A stretch of DNA of 64,000 nucleotides from the NCBI GenBank assembly GCA_964030475.1, contig CAXIPT010000002.1, positions 2,302,827 through 2,366,826 on the forward strand. The letters run 5' to 3'. This document shows positions 11,859 through 22,974 of this stretch, piece by piece; position 1 is the first letter of the stretch; every line of letters starts with the position of its first letter. The notes under the pieces were generated by a model. The model was not told the DNA's origin, made no database searches, and saw nothing but the letters and a program-made list of their open reading frames with translations. Position numbers and translations under genes: made by a program. This DNA is from Tethya wilhelma. Taxonomy: Eukaryota; Porifera; Demospongiae; Tethyida; Tethyidae.

Positions 11859-13197
11859 TTTGACTTAGAGTATAATATCACAAGAATTGCTATCAAATTT
11901 AGAGCACGAATTAGAGTCGGGGGTAAAAACTACCACTGCACTTTAAAACCACTAAAAATGTAACCTATAAACACTGTACTTATGTGTACTATACAGTAGA
12001 AGTTATAGCATCAAGTTGTAACAATTCTAACCCTATTGAAATTTAAAGAGCTAACTTATATAGGCTATCAATGGTCTTGCTCTAAACTTAAAATAATCTA
12101 GAGCCTATCACTGCAATCACAGACACACATATCACAATCACTACTAGTCTACTTTAGTCTTGTGCACACAACTGAAGCAGGGCCAGGAAACCTTGGCATT
12201 TATATAACATCACCACACCTTCTCAGATTACACAAACCACACACAGTGTCATGTGACAATAGAAAAAACCACTAAACAGTTGTCTTGTCTTGCTTCCCAG
12301 TTACTGTAGTGTCTACAAGACTAGCACTAGAGAGAGCGGTGTTGGCTGGGCCCATGCCCTTGTTTGGCAACAGTGTTCCCCCCTAATTGGATGAGTCAGG
12401 CAAGTGTTAGGGCGTATAAACAACTTGGTAACGTGTGTGTGTGTGTGTGTGTGTGTGCAACAATACCGAAATGGCATTAGGGTGTATCTTAGTGGCCAGG
12501 CACTGGTAATGAAAACATGAAGCATTATATCTGAACAGTTATAAATCTATACTAACAAGAGGAAGCTTTGGTTTACCTGCCAAAGAAGTGGTTGCACTCA
12601 GTGTGACAAATCAGGTACACAGCAGTTCTGACTATACAGAGTAACGTTAATAAGATTTTGTACTATTAGGTAGCACAGGGCCAAGATTGAGTATGGTTAG
12701 TTATAATCATGTACACGTCATGCAACGCTTATGGTACGTACTACTGATGGATACATACATACACACATACATATATAAATACATACATACATACATACAT
12801 ACATACATACATACATACGTGCATACATACATACACACACATACATACATACATACATACATACCAATCTAAACATGACCCAAGACCCCTAGCTACAGTA
12901 ACAATGTACCCACTGATTGTTGCTAATGATTTAATTTGTTCTTTGACTGTTTGTTTACAAGCACTCCCCCGCTTCTACAGTAAACATGGACCCGGCACCC
13001 TGCCCTGATACACGACACTAAAAATACTTAATCACTTTAAACCCCTGAGTGTTATTGCCAAGAAAAACCGCACCTCAAGAGAAAAACAGACAGTGAGTTG
13101 GCAAAAATTGGATTATTAAGACTTCATGAGTGTGTTGCAAGTCAGGATCAGAGATGTATTGAATGTTGACACCAGACGTACTCTAATGTACACGGAA
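11859..13197. other. Non-coding stretch with CATA and GT microsatellites
   Basis: Contains a GT repeat at about 12434-12457 and a long CATA array at about 12751-12863. The rest is AT-rich with no supported gene. The first part may be 5' flank of the zinc-finger exon. Confidence 0.5.
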
Positions 13198-13850
13198 TTA
13201 GAAGGGCTAGGTTGTAGAATTAGTTTAAAATTTTCAGCTTACTGGCCTCCACCTAACGGACACCTGACAACTAAAGATGAATGAAAAATTTGGGTTGAGT
13301 CAAATCAACCAAAAGACGATCAAATCATTGAATCTTGAGCTCCTTTCTTATTACTGTTAATCATGGCACACCGATTCAGATTTTGACGATATGGTAGCAG
13401 TGTTTCCCCCAAAGAGGGGTAGGGGGGCACTCCCCCCTTCTTTCAACTACCCCTTTCCCATACAAATACATATAAAACTGCTAATTCTTGGAGAATTTTA
13501 AGCAACCCCTCCCACTTCCCTCCCTCTTTACTTTTTTTTCTGGGAGAAACTCTGGGTAGAGACCATGAATTACAAAACAACAGTTCTTTTGTTTCTTTCA
13601 AGGCATTCTCTCATCTCATAAGCTTGATAATTTGCACATGTACAGTAAGTGCTCAATGAAAGCATGATTATAAAAACTAGGTTGTACTATTAGTTAAATT
13701 TTCCGTCCTACAGGCCTCCATCTAATGGACAACTGATGACTAAAGATGAAATAAAGTTCAAGTTCAGTTGAATCAACCAAGAGACAATTAAGTCATTGAA
13801 TTTTGAGCTCCTCTAATTCACACTGATTCAGAATTTGATGGCATGTATGC
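13198..13850. repeat. Two diverged direct copies of a ~190-base unit
   Basis: The segment 13198-13395 (GGCCTCCACCTAACGGACA, then ATCAACCAAAAGACGAT, ATTGAATCTTGAGCTCC) recurs in the same order and orientation at about 13676-13850 with scattered changes. The second copy is inside the exactly duplicated block and so appears again at 40642-40816. Confidence 0.7.
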
Positions 13851-14370
13851 AAGGGCATTGGTACGAACCATCAATTTCAACACGACAGTTATTTTGTTTC
13901 TTTCAAGGCATTCTCATATCCCATAAGTTTGATAATTTGCACATGTACAGTAAGTGCTCAATGAAAGCACACGTACGTATTTTGTTACAAAACTACTTAC
14001 AGAACATGTAAATCGCACATGCAGAGATACACCCAACAAACAGCAGTGTACAACAGACACTGTAACATATCCTGTATGACTCCAGGAAATGAAGCTTACA
14101 GCTACCACAGGCAGTGAACTATGCTCAAGTATGGAATATTATCTAATGCTTGAATACTTCCCAATTGCAAGGGAGAGTAACAGTTAGTACCACTTTCCAA
14201 CTAACAGCTGAGGATGTAAGATCACAGAGACTAAGGACAAATAAAGTCAATGGGATACATTTTCTTAGCAATTGAACAATTCCCTCCATGAAAATTAATT
14301 GAATATACATGTCAACTAAACCACATTGCCCATAAACTCCATAAACCACACTGACTAACACAGCCAAAGG

Positions 14371-14576
14371 TACCATATAGTGGGAATTTTTCGTGGGGAA
14401 AATTTGTAGGTTTTTGTCTTGAATAGAAATTTGGGGGGAAATTTTTCGTGGATTGCATCTCAACATTACGTGAGACCTCATAGCTTACAAATTTCGTGGG
14501 GGAAAATTTTCGCGGAAAGCTGCCAAACCGCGAAATTCGTAAAAATTTCTCCCACAAAATTTCCCACTATACCGTA
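14371..14576. mobile_element. R2 MITE-like inverted repeat
   Basis: Ends are near-palindromic: TACCATATAGTGGGAATTTT at the left and AAATTTCCCACTATACCGTA at the right. Internal motifs include GGGGAAAATTT and TTTTCGCGG. The second copy at 41337-41542 is part of the exact duplication. Relatives lie at 32373-32599, 33225-33437 and 36664-36836. Confidence 0.75.
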
Positions 14577-14775
14577 AAGCATAATTATGATTATCCAATG
14601 GTCAATCTGGTAACTGACAGTCCTATCTCTCAATGCCCATATAATTTCCTAACTAAGATGGGCAGTGATCACACAATCTCAACTATAGTTTGTGTAACTA
14701 GCCAAACTGTACATACCAGATCAAACCACACTCAGTCTGGTCTACATCATCCTTAGGAAATATCTATAGGCAGTT

Positions 14776-14834
14776 AACGGAAGTTGAACCCAAGGTTACC
14801 ATATATCACTCTACCACTGAGCTCAACCACTTGT
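14776..14834 (-). repeat. tRNA-derived (SINE-like) relic
   Basis: On the minus strand GAGCTCAGTGGTAGAGT resembles a tRNA A box with D arm, and GGTTCAACTTCC a B box, spaced as in a tRNA. It lies in an intron of the scaffold gene and does not fold into a full clean cloverleaf. A second copy is at 41742-41800 through the duplication. Confidence 0.5.
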
Positions 14835-14953
14835 ATGAGAGTATGAGTGACACTTAGTTCTTTCTTATGTACCACCATGTGATAAAATCCTTGCATGTAC
14901 ATAGGTATGTAGTAAAATAAAAATGTGTTTAGTAGATTAACGAGTGGACTAAC

Positions 14954-15731
14954 CATTTGCTTCATTTCTTTCAACTGTTCTTGCAGACTCTCTCTTTCTC
15001 TCTGCACCTACAGACAGAGATGGGCAAGACATGATGTACTATATAAGAAGAGCTACCTAAATTCTGTCGCAAAGCTGGAGAGTAGAAAGTAGTCTCGTAC
15101 TCAGGCTAGTTAGGTAGTTTCACACAGATTATTACCAATAATTTTTTTAGAAGGCAACAAACTGTCTACAGATGTAAACTATATGGTAGCATACAGTAAA
15201 ACAAAAAAAAAATCCATACAACTCAGGTTTGTGATATTAAGTTCATTCCAAGCTCTGAGACAAGGTGTGTACACCCCATGATGATCAAAACAAGCATCAA
15301 AGGTGTTAGTAAACATGTGTACCTCTTCTTTGAAGGCTTTGAGACTGGCCTCTGCATCTTTCTTTTCTCCCTCCAACTACAGAGAAAGATGAGTAATTTC
15401 TCAATACCATGCAGGCATAACAAGACACTGCAGATTAGTACATACGTCATCTCCAAAAAAAACTATGAAGAACGATTAAAACAAGACATTTTTTGTATCA
15501 TTTTGGAAGATTCAACAAAAATATTTTTGTTCTACTGACATACAATACGAGACAGTACTTTACACTGCATGCTGTGTGGTTTATGGACAGGGAAAATAGA
15601 GATGATGATTGGATACAGCTGACCATAAATGTTGCATGTACCTCTGCGACTCTCTGTTGTGATTCTTTTAACTTGGAGTTGATCTTCTGACCTGCAGCAG
15701 ATGCCTCTCCTTCACTGCCTTGGATATGTTG
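14954..15731 (-). CDS. Scaffold coiled-coil exons E9-E11 (duplicate copy)
   Basis: Three minus-strand exons identical to those at 41920-42697: 15642-15731, 15323-15376 and 14954-15007 (or 15001 with the second acceptor). They encode heptad-like helices such as KINSKLKESQQRVAE, EKKDAEASLKAFKEE and ERESLQEQLKEMKQM. All are phase 0. The next coiled-coil exon of the chain appears to be E12 at 5108-5152. This copy is very likely the same locus as the one at 42 kb, duplicated by the assembly. Confidence 0.75.
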
Positions 15732-16288
15732 CTGCAATAGTGAACACACAATAACATGGCCATGAAATCAATGTACACAGTTGTACAGTTTACACACAGA
15801 GCAGAGTAGTCAGCTAGCAAAACCAAAACTCAAAAAAATTTACCCCTATTCATACAAGAATTTTCAAGGTGGGTCCCTGAAGAAGCCAACAAGCCAACAA
15901 GCCAACAGGGCTACGAAACCCATACACAAGTTATTGTACATTGTACATTCCAAAGTATTTAACACTTGATCCTTTGCAAATAGTTTTGATGACCATTACC
16001 AACTAAACCACAACCTACATTTTTGAGGTTCCTATTTACTAACATGTAAAACCTCAAAATTGGACACTCTTAATAACATTAACTATTAAAAACCACTAAC
16101 ACTACTTGGAATTATAGAAAAACATCAATTTTGTGGATTGCCAGTGATTCATAAACACAAGATGAACGTACAAAGATGCACTGTGTATGTTAGTTTTCTT
16201 TAACCAAGAATCAAAACCACATGATTTCATCACAACTAAAAAATACTGTAAAATTACTCGATACCAAACAGCTCATTTTTGTAGCAAN

Positions 16289-16435
16289 AACAAGCCTGTG
16301 TCACAATTAGTACTGTTGATGACAGTGCATTGGAAGGAGATGAGTCTTTCTCTGTGGATCTTGGTGGTCCTTCTGTGCCCCCTGGTATTGTATTTGGTAC
16401 AGTTACTTCAACAACAGTTACAATCCCAGATGGAG
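16289..16435 (+). CDS. Calx-beta domain exon fragment
   Basis: This is the only clear plus-strand coding exon in the left half. The frame is open from the N at 16288 and ends at a donor (GATGGAG then GTAACT). The peptide has CVTISTVDDSALEGDESFSV followed by a TVTIPDG end, the D-x-EGDE-x-F core typical of Calx-beta domains found in Na/Ca exchangers, integrin beta-4 and large extracellular adhesion proteins. It begins and ends on a 233-base piece bounded by Ns at 16288 and 16522, so it is probably a stray small contig from an unrelated gene. Its intron start carries an AAT repeat. Confidence 0.7.
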
Positions 16436-16554
16436 GTAACTACTAATGATGATAATAAGAATAATAATAATAATAATAATAATAATCTAATAAAGTGTGG
16501 GACAAAACATGCTTGGTGTTTNTACATTAACTTTATTCTAAGTTTCTCTCTTGC

Positions 16555-16591
<37 letters not shown>

Positions 16592-16984
16592 GTGTGTGTG
16601 TGTGTGTGTGCGTGTGTGTGTGTGCCACTTAATTATGTTATTATATATCTTGGCTCTAGACTTCATGGCTCTTCCTACTAGTCTACTATGCTATTTGACA
16701 TCAAAAACAGTAACTGTTTACTAGTTCTAGTGCTTCACAGTGTAGAGCTAGAGGAAGAAATTTAAAGATGGTAGGACTGTAGACTACATTAGTTTTATTT
16801 AATAGGGTTGAATGACTACTTCAACAAAATAGTAATTTAACACGAGTATAATAATTATTATAAAATGCATAGAATCCAAAATCCACAACTAATTATTGTA
16901 ACTGTAAACAGTGTTAAAAGGCAGTATTATACATGCATGGAATAATGCATGCACACTAATAATTATTTATGTATACATGCATAC

Positions 16985-17750
16985 CTGTGTTACGTTAAAG
17001 TAGTGAGATACTTCTGCTGTAGATTCAGTGGCAGGGGAGCAGCCTGAACCCATCACCGCTATCTTGGTAGGCGGACTCAGTAGCTGTGTTACCATAGCAT
17101 CCAAACCAGGCGTTCTAGCACACTGCAAAATATTGAAGAAGAATCCCCCCTCCAATGTATTTATGTAGATTCAATCTACATTACTAAAATAGTTGCGTTG
17201 CCATATACAATGTATACGTAATGACACGAGATGCATGGAATTTGCATTATTAACATCACCATAAGCTTTATACTGCAAGGGGCTGTATTGCATGGTGCAC
17301 AAGATGTGTGAATTCAAGTCTTGCAAATATCAGTACGTAGTTGTGCAGAACTAGCAGTATATACTCCATCATGAATTATATAAAATTACTTACATTTGAG
17401 TCTGTCAGTGTGTAGTGTAGTGTGTAGCCTGGTAGCAGGTCAGGATCAGCATTGATCTGGTCCAGAGCTAGCTGTACACCAGGTACCACTGGAACACTTC
17501 TGTAATCTCCTCCAAAGGATTGTACGAGTCCAAGAAAGAGAGGGCAGGTGCCAGTGGAGCTGTTTTGAGGAGAGCAGCTTTGTTGATCTTGAGAGAGATC
17601 CACAGGAGGGTAGACTTGAATGTAGGGACCGGAGTTGAGCTGGGAGTTGTCGGGGGAGCCCACTGAAGACTGAGCAGCTGCAACATCACTGCTGTGACAC
17701 GCAGCTAGTATAGTTAGCAATAGCACTTCAAACGAAACACTAACAGGCAT
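16985..17750 (-). CDS. GABA-B-like receptor B, exons 1-2
   Basis: Exon 1 is 17394-17750 and exon 2 is 16985-17122, both phase 0 with GTAAGT and GTATGC donors. The ATG at 17750 starts a hydrophobic signal peptide (VLLLTILAACHS), then a mature N-terminus shared with receptors A and C (SQLNSGPYIQVYPPVDLSQ) and the first Venus-flytrap strand and helix (PGVQLALDQINADPDLLPG). Exon 2 holds GSGCSPATE, equivalent to the conserved GCSSVST-type segment of GABA-B subunits. A TATA-like box lies 45-52 bases upstream of the ATG. The gene starts only 248 bases after the stop codon of receptor A. Exon 3 onward is probably 5225-9309, with foreign contigs now sitting in intron 2. Confidence 0.9.
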
Positions 17751-17794
17751 TGTTACCGTATAATAATATCCGCTTTTATCTCAATTTCGTGTCG

Positions 17795-17857
17795 CTTTTA
17801 TAGTAAACGGCGATCGCGCGCGCCGCTATAGAGACGTGAAATTAATGCGCATGCGCA
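17795..17857 (-). promoter_or_regulatory. Core promoter candidate of receptor B
   Basis: On the minus strand TATAAAAG lies at 17802-17795, and the palindrome TGCGCATGCGCA at 17846-17857 matches the NRF-1 type consensus. Both fall in the short gap between receptors A and B, within about 110 bases of the ATG. A similar NRF-1-like site lies upstream of receptor A. Confidence 0.45.
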
Positions 17858-17998
17858 ATCACGATTGACTTTGCTGTGGAAAAACTGTTCAAATACACTG
17901 CTACAAGAATATGAAAAATACAAAATTATAGTAGTTTTTATATAATTATGCTAATAATGAAAATTATTTACAAACATTCAAACAGATAAAAATCCATG

Positions 17999-19137
17999 CT
18001 ACAGCGCAGTACTACCGTCAAACTTAGACTCTGATTGCTCTAGAGCAGGAAATGAATCAATCACATCTCTTCCATTAGCAACCCCATTTCCATTTGATGT
18101 GTCCTGAATTCATAAAACAACAACAACAACAACATATTAATAAACAGCAACATAAAAGCAACGACAAACAAACAAACAAAACAAAACAAACACACAAACA
18201 TTAAAGGATAATTATATACAAAAAACAACCCTCAAAGATCTAGATAAGCACCTTGATGTCATATTTATCTTCGTATTCTTTCAGTTTTGCTCGAAGTCTC
18301 ACAATTGTCTCATCTTTTGTACGCATGTCATTCATAGCTAAGCTGCCCCGAGCAAAGGTCCGCGGTGCTGATGTCCCTGCTTCTGATCTGGAGTGGCTGG
18401 TAAAGACATTCTCTCCAGATGGATCTTTGTAGAGGTTCACCATCTGAATGTAAGATACAAGGAGATAAAAGCACTGTTGTTTTAGTTTAATAAAACTAAA
18501 ACCCCTTATTTTTAGCAAATAAGCTATAATAATAAATCATAAAGAGTTGGTACAAATAGTAACTAAACTAAATCAAAAAATGCTCAAAAAACCTTGTTTC
18601 AACTAAATTAAAAATTTAACTAAAATTTTTCAAACATGTGTGTGTGTGTGTGTGTGTGTATGTGTGTGCGTGTGTGTATGTGTATGTGTGTGTGTGTGTG
18701 TGTGTGGGTATATATGTGTGTGCCATAGTACGGGTGTGTGCGTGTGTTTGTGTGTATTCAGTTTACACAAACACAAACAATCAGTTACAAATACAACACA
18801 CCTACATATAATTATCCAAACTATGATAAACAATGAACCCCAAAATAATCAAAAAAATGTATATTAATTTCACATTCAAAAAAATCCAAAAATATACCTT
18901 AGGAATGAAGACCAACATTAGAATTCCAGTAGTCCCGATCAACAGCCCTCCGCTAAAAATGGCCGCATACACGTTTATCAGATCCCTCAGGGCGTATATG
19001 GACACAATGATCACAGCCGTTACTATGGAAGTGATGTACATGGCGGCTGCTATGTACTTGGCATCGTCGAGACCTTTGACCTTGACCTTTCGGATCGAGA
19101 AGGTGAAGGCTAGTGCGATTATCTGAAGAATGGCCTT
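17999..19137 (-). CDS. GABA-B-like receptor A, exons 15(partial)-17
   Basis: Exons: e15 18898-19137 (cut by the N at 19138), e16 18252-18443 and e17 17999-18103 with a TAG stop. The e15 part encodes the last transmembrane helices and is close to receptor B (AFTFSIRKVKVKGL is identical in both). e16 starts MVNLYKDP, in register with MINLYQDP of receptor C, and ends with a charged helix (TIVRLRAKLKEYEDKYDIK) that looks like a short coiled coil, the part that mediates heterodimer assembly and trafficking in vertebrate GABA-B subunits. The tail ends SKFDGSTAL. Assignment to the same gene as 20256-25508 rests on order, orientation and exon numbering; exons 6-14 are absent at the N. Confidence 0.85.
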
Positions 19138-19138
19138 N

Positions 19139-19919
19139 ACTTTTGTTCAAAATCTATGAAAGAAAAATACTTATAAATTAAAATACTATACTCAGGCATG
19201 CGTTTTGACCTGTATCTCCTGATCCCATTTAGATCCCATCACCAAACTTATACAAAATAAAGGATGATTTTTGTAGATTACATTGAGTGAAAATCACGCA
19301 AAAAAAAGACGTTTTTTTTTAGTAACGCTCAATTATAGATTTAAAAAATAACCTTTGACCTGCTAGCGAGTGACCATCCACTTCAAGTATATCATCTGAA
19401 GCAAAATTTCATGCTGAGTACAATGGTATCAGTCTTGGCAGCTAAAAACAATCAGAGCATTAGATATTTGCTAATAAATGGTGAAATGTCATCAAAAAAT
19501 GGCAAATTTCGGACGCTTATAAGTCAGAAGCCATGTAACATATGACACCCAAATCAGGTGTGGGATAATAACTTGTGATAAGGTATGTGTACCTCAAGTT
19601 TCGTTGAATTCTATGAGGGTGCTCATTTTTTTGTGTTGACTTGGCCTGGAATTACCCGGAAGTAATTAGCATGAGAGAAAAGTTTTCTCAGCATACTTAT
19701 GGGCACACATATCAGTGTTTCTAGGTAACAATAGCTGCCACAGTTCACTGTTAGTTGGAAGGAAGTGGAAGACAATTATGGTCACACAAAAATCTCTTGG
19801 AATTTGGAAGTGGACACTGTGATTAAAGTTAAAGGCAATCACATATGTAACTAAGTAAACAATAGCAAATTTCTATAATTATAGAAGTACTTGAACTACT
19901 ACTGTTGCTTAGCAACTGC

Positions 19920-19959
<40 letters not shown>

Positions 19960-20255
19960 ACAAAGTAGTATACTTCAGTGGACCCTCTGAGATACAGATA
20001 CTGTATTATAAACCTCGACAAAGGACAATTCTTAGTTCCCAAAAATTCCAATTCCCTATTGTAGCAATACAAACAGAACCTCCGAGAAGAGGACAACCTC
20101 TCTACAAAGGACAAACAAGCCAAATTTATATTTTCCCCAGGTGTTCTTTGTTCAGAGGTTTCACTACATGTATAAGCTAGACTGAATTCACATAGAGCTC
20201 AACATCTATGTATACATCTTTACAACTCTAGTACATGACCCACATATGTACCCAC
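19139..20255. other. Intronic or gap-flanking sequence of receptor A
   Basis: No exon was found between the N at 19138 and exon 5. It holds a CA repeat (about 19922-19962), then a stretch at 19966-20140 with GGACAA-rich motifs that may be a decayed DNA transposon fragment. The rest is unassigned. Confidence 0.5.
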
Positions 20256-22703
20256 CTGACATAGCACTCTTCTTGCATGACCTTCAAACATTGCAAGTAC
20301 ATAGACTCTAGTATCTGTATCAGATACCTGCAATTTTAATGAATAAACAAATTAACAATTAATTTTAACAATTTTTAAAGTCTATCTGGTTTGAGAATGC
20401 CGCCGGAAGTGAAATAATGAGATTAATGCAATACATTTTATATGGGGCAAAATAGATAACTTTTGACTGGTAAGGCGTAGGAAGCTGAAAAAGCAACCAA
20501 AAGAACAGGGAGAACAAGTGCTTTCCATTGGTGTTTGAAATTTTGAAATTGGTTAGATATTTGGAAAGTTATTCAAGTTTTTCTATAGCTACCGGCAATC
20601 TCAAACCAGATGGGCTTTTGTAAATATTACTACTGAACTAATACTGTTATTAATAAACAGGAAATGTTAATTCCTACATACTACAGGAATCCCTCAAATG
20701 CCTCGTTAGCATCGGTAGTGACTACTAATAAATATTAAATTTTTTGTGATGTTATATACTCCCTTTAATGCAATGTGATGTGCATGGATCAAGGGTGCAG
20801 ATACTTTACAGGAAATGAGTTCATTTTGACTTGAATACAGATCAAAGACTCACAAAGAGACTGTCTGTTCTGTTGGTGATACTGTCCTCGCTTTCAAACA
20901 GTCTTTCTTGAGTTGAGATGTTACTAGCCCGAAGCATATCCATCAGCAGCGATGTCGTCTAGACATGCATGTATATGAACAAGAAAAAACAATCAATTGT
21001 TGGTAGATTAATTCTGCATGACTTTGTACATGAAGCATATATATATTAATTTTTGGATGTTCATTGTAGCAATCGGTAGATTAATTTGTGCATAAACTAT
21101 AGTGATTGGTAGATTAATTTTTGCACCGGCAAATAGCTATAATAATATGCAATCTAGCGAGAGTTAACATTGAGTGTATTTTAAGTGGATTCGATCATGC
21201 ACTTTTTGTGCTTACTGATACAAATTGGTTACAGCCACAAACAAGAGTACATGCAAGAGCATAACAAGCAGATTTATACAAATTATTAACTACAAAAATG
21301 AATTGATTGTCCAAACTCAATGCTTCTCAAAGTTTGGGAAAAGACAGTAACCCCAACACGACATCTAGCAATGCTTGACTTGAAAAGCAATTCCGTCAAT
21401 TAAGGCCCTGCAAACAACTGTAGGGGCTTTCCACCGAAAATAGTAGGAAGTCTGACAACCATGAAGTTTTACTCTAGTATTCAATACACAAAAATGCACC
21501 CACATAATATTATTAGATTATAAATTATTTTGACTACACAAACTCATGTCTGAAGCTCTATAATGGAGCCTTTCTAAATTGTATCAAATTACAGGGGTCA
21601 GATACCTGACTGACTCACTGCATAATATACCAGCCAGTGCACTTTCAGAAAAGCCATTAAACGGAGGTATACACTTAATGTTTTCCTGAAGTTTGGGAGA
21701 GCATACCTCGACCTTAATTGACTGACTCTAATAAGGTTGAACTAGCAAAACTAAGGCCATGCAAACAACTTCAGGTACTTTCCAACAAACCTGAAAAATG
21801 AGGGATTTTTTACAGATCGTGTGCACTTGTGATGCCATCTGATTCCTAAGGCTTAATATATTATATTTTTTTGGCCTTTTGGGACTCAGACATATTCCTA
21901 GAAGCCCTCTCTTAAAAGCCTTCATGAAACAGGGCTATATGTTATCCCTCCTATACTCTATGTAGACATAGCCATGCTAAACCTTACTTTAGCAAACAAG
22001 ACCACAACAATGTAAACTTGTAGCAGTAATGTGGCTGTATGTTTGTTAAGGCACAGGTGGCAATACCATAATCTAGATCAGCAAAAAAAAGGTGCAGCTA
22101 CTCTGGGCCAGGCATCTTGCATTTTTCACTTTATCAACAAGGCTAGTATCTTAGCCTCCCTGTCTCCTTTTCTGTGAGTGAAAGGTCAAAGGGGAGCCTG
22201 GGGACGAGGCTATAGGATCCTCATACTAGTAGATCTTGGTCTCTTCAATTGAATAAACACAAGAAAGAGAGCCTTGATATCAATACACATGCACTGCATT
22301 TCAACTTCTACACACATACAATGCATGCAAGGATATAGTATAGAGCATATTACGGAATTCCTAGCTCACAATCCATGCCCTCATGTTTGCTAATGTAACC
22401 AAAAATTCTGAAGCAGCTTGTACACAAATCAACGAGTATATAGTTTATTAAGTGTTTGTATTTCCACCTTGCCCCTCAATAATGGTGTGTAAATTGAAAA
22501 TGATAATAATAACAATACAATTCTTACCACTGTGAATAGATTTTCGTCCTGTGTTATGATTCCCACTTGCCTCCAACCAAACATTTTGATGAGCTGAAAA
22601 TATCCTGGCGCTAGTCCAGCCTCAGAAGCCAGGACTTGGAAGTGGAAGCGGAAACGACTTCGATCGGAAAGTTCACTTGAGGACGATATACAGGACATCT
22701 GTG

Positions 22704-22776
<73 letters not shown>

Positions 22777-22921
22777 GGGAGGGTTGTGAAAGGTGGAATT
22801 AAGGGGGGAGGTTCAGTGAAGGTGTTCCACATCATTTAGCACAATACTATCTGGGAATCTATGGCTAGCTCAGAATGCATCTGCTATTATACATGAAAAT
22901 GTAAAGAGACATTGGACCAGT

Positions 22922-22974
<53 letters not shown>

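Larger units (their letters stand above)
13511..16287. repeat. Exact 2777-base duplicate, copy 1 (contig-end overlap)
   Basis: Every base checked matches 40477-43253 at a constant offset of 26966, and all open frames recur at that offset. Copy 1 runs on leftward without a break and stops at the N at 16288; copy 2 starts right after the N at 40476 and runs on rightward. This is what two overlapping contig ends look like when not merged. It carries three coiled-coil exons, an R2 element and a tRNA-like relic. Confidence 0.9.

Noticed and set aside
10438..12863. CRISPR-like or minisatellite array from spaced CATA tracts
   Set aside because: These are simple tetranucleotide repeats without regular unique spacers, in a eukaryotic context.
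13914..15376. Short ORFs repeated at 40880-42342 as a gene family
   Set aside because: They are the same sequence in the exact 2777-base duplication; only the three coiled-coil exons have splice and phase support.
18640..18867. Cysteine/valine-rich ORFs across GT repeats (also 30493, 50756, 51231, 12687, 46618 and similar)
   Set aside because: They are translations of dinucleotide or tetranucleotide repeats with no other support.
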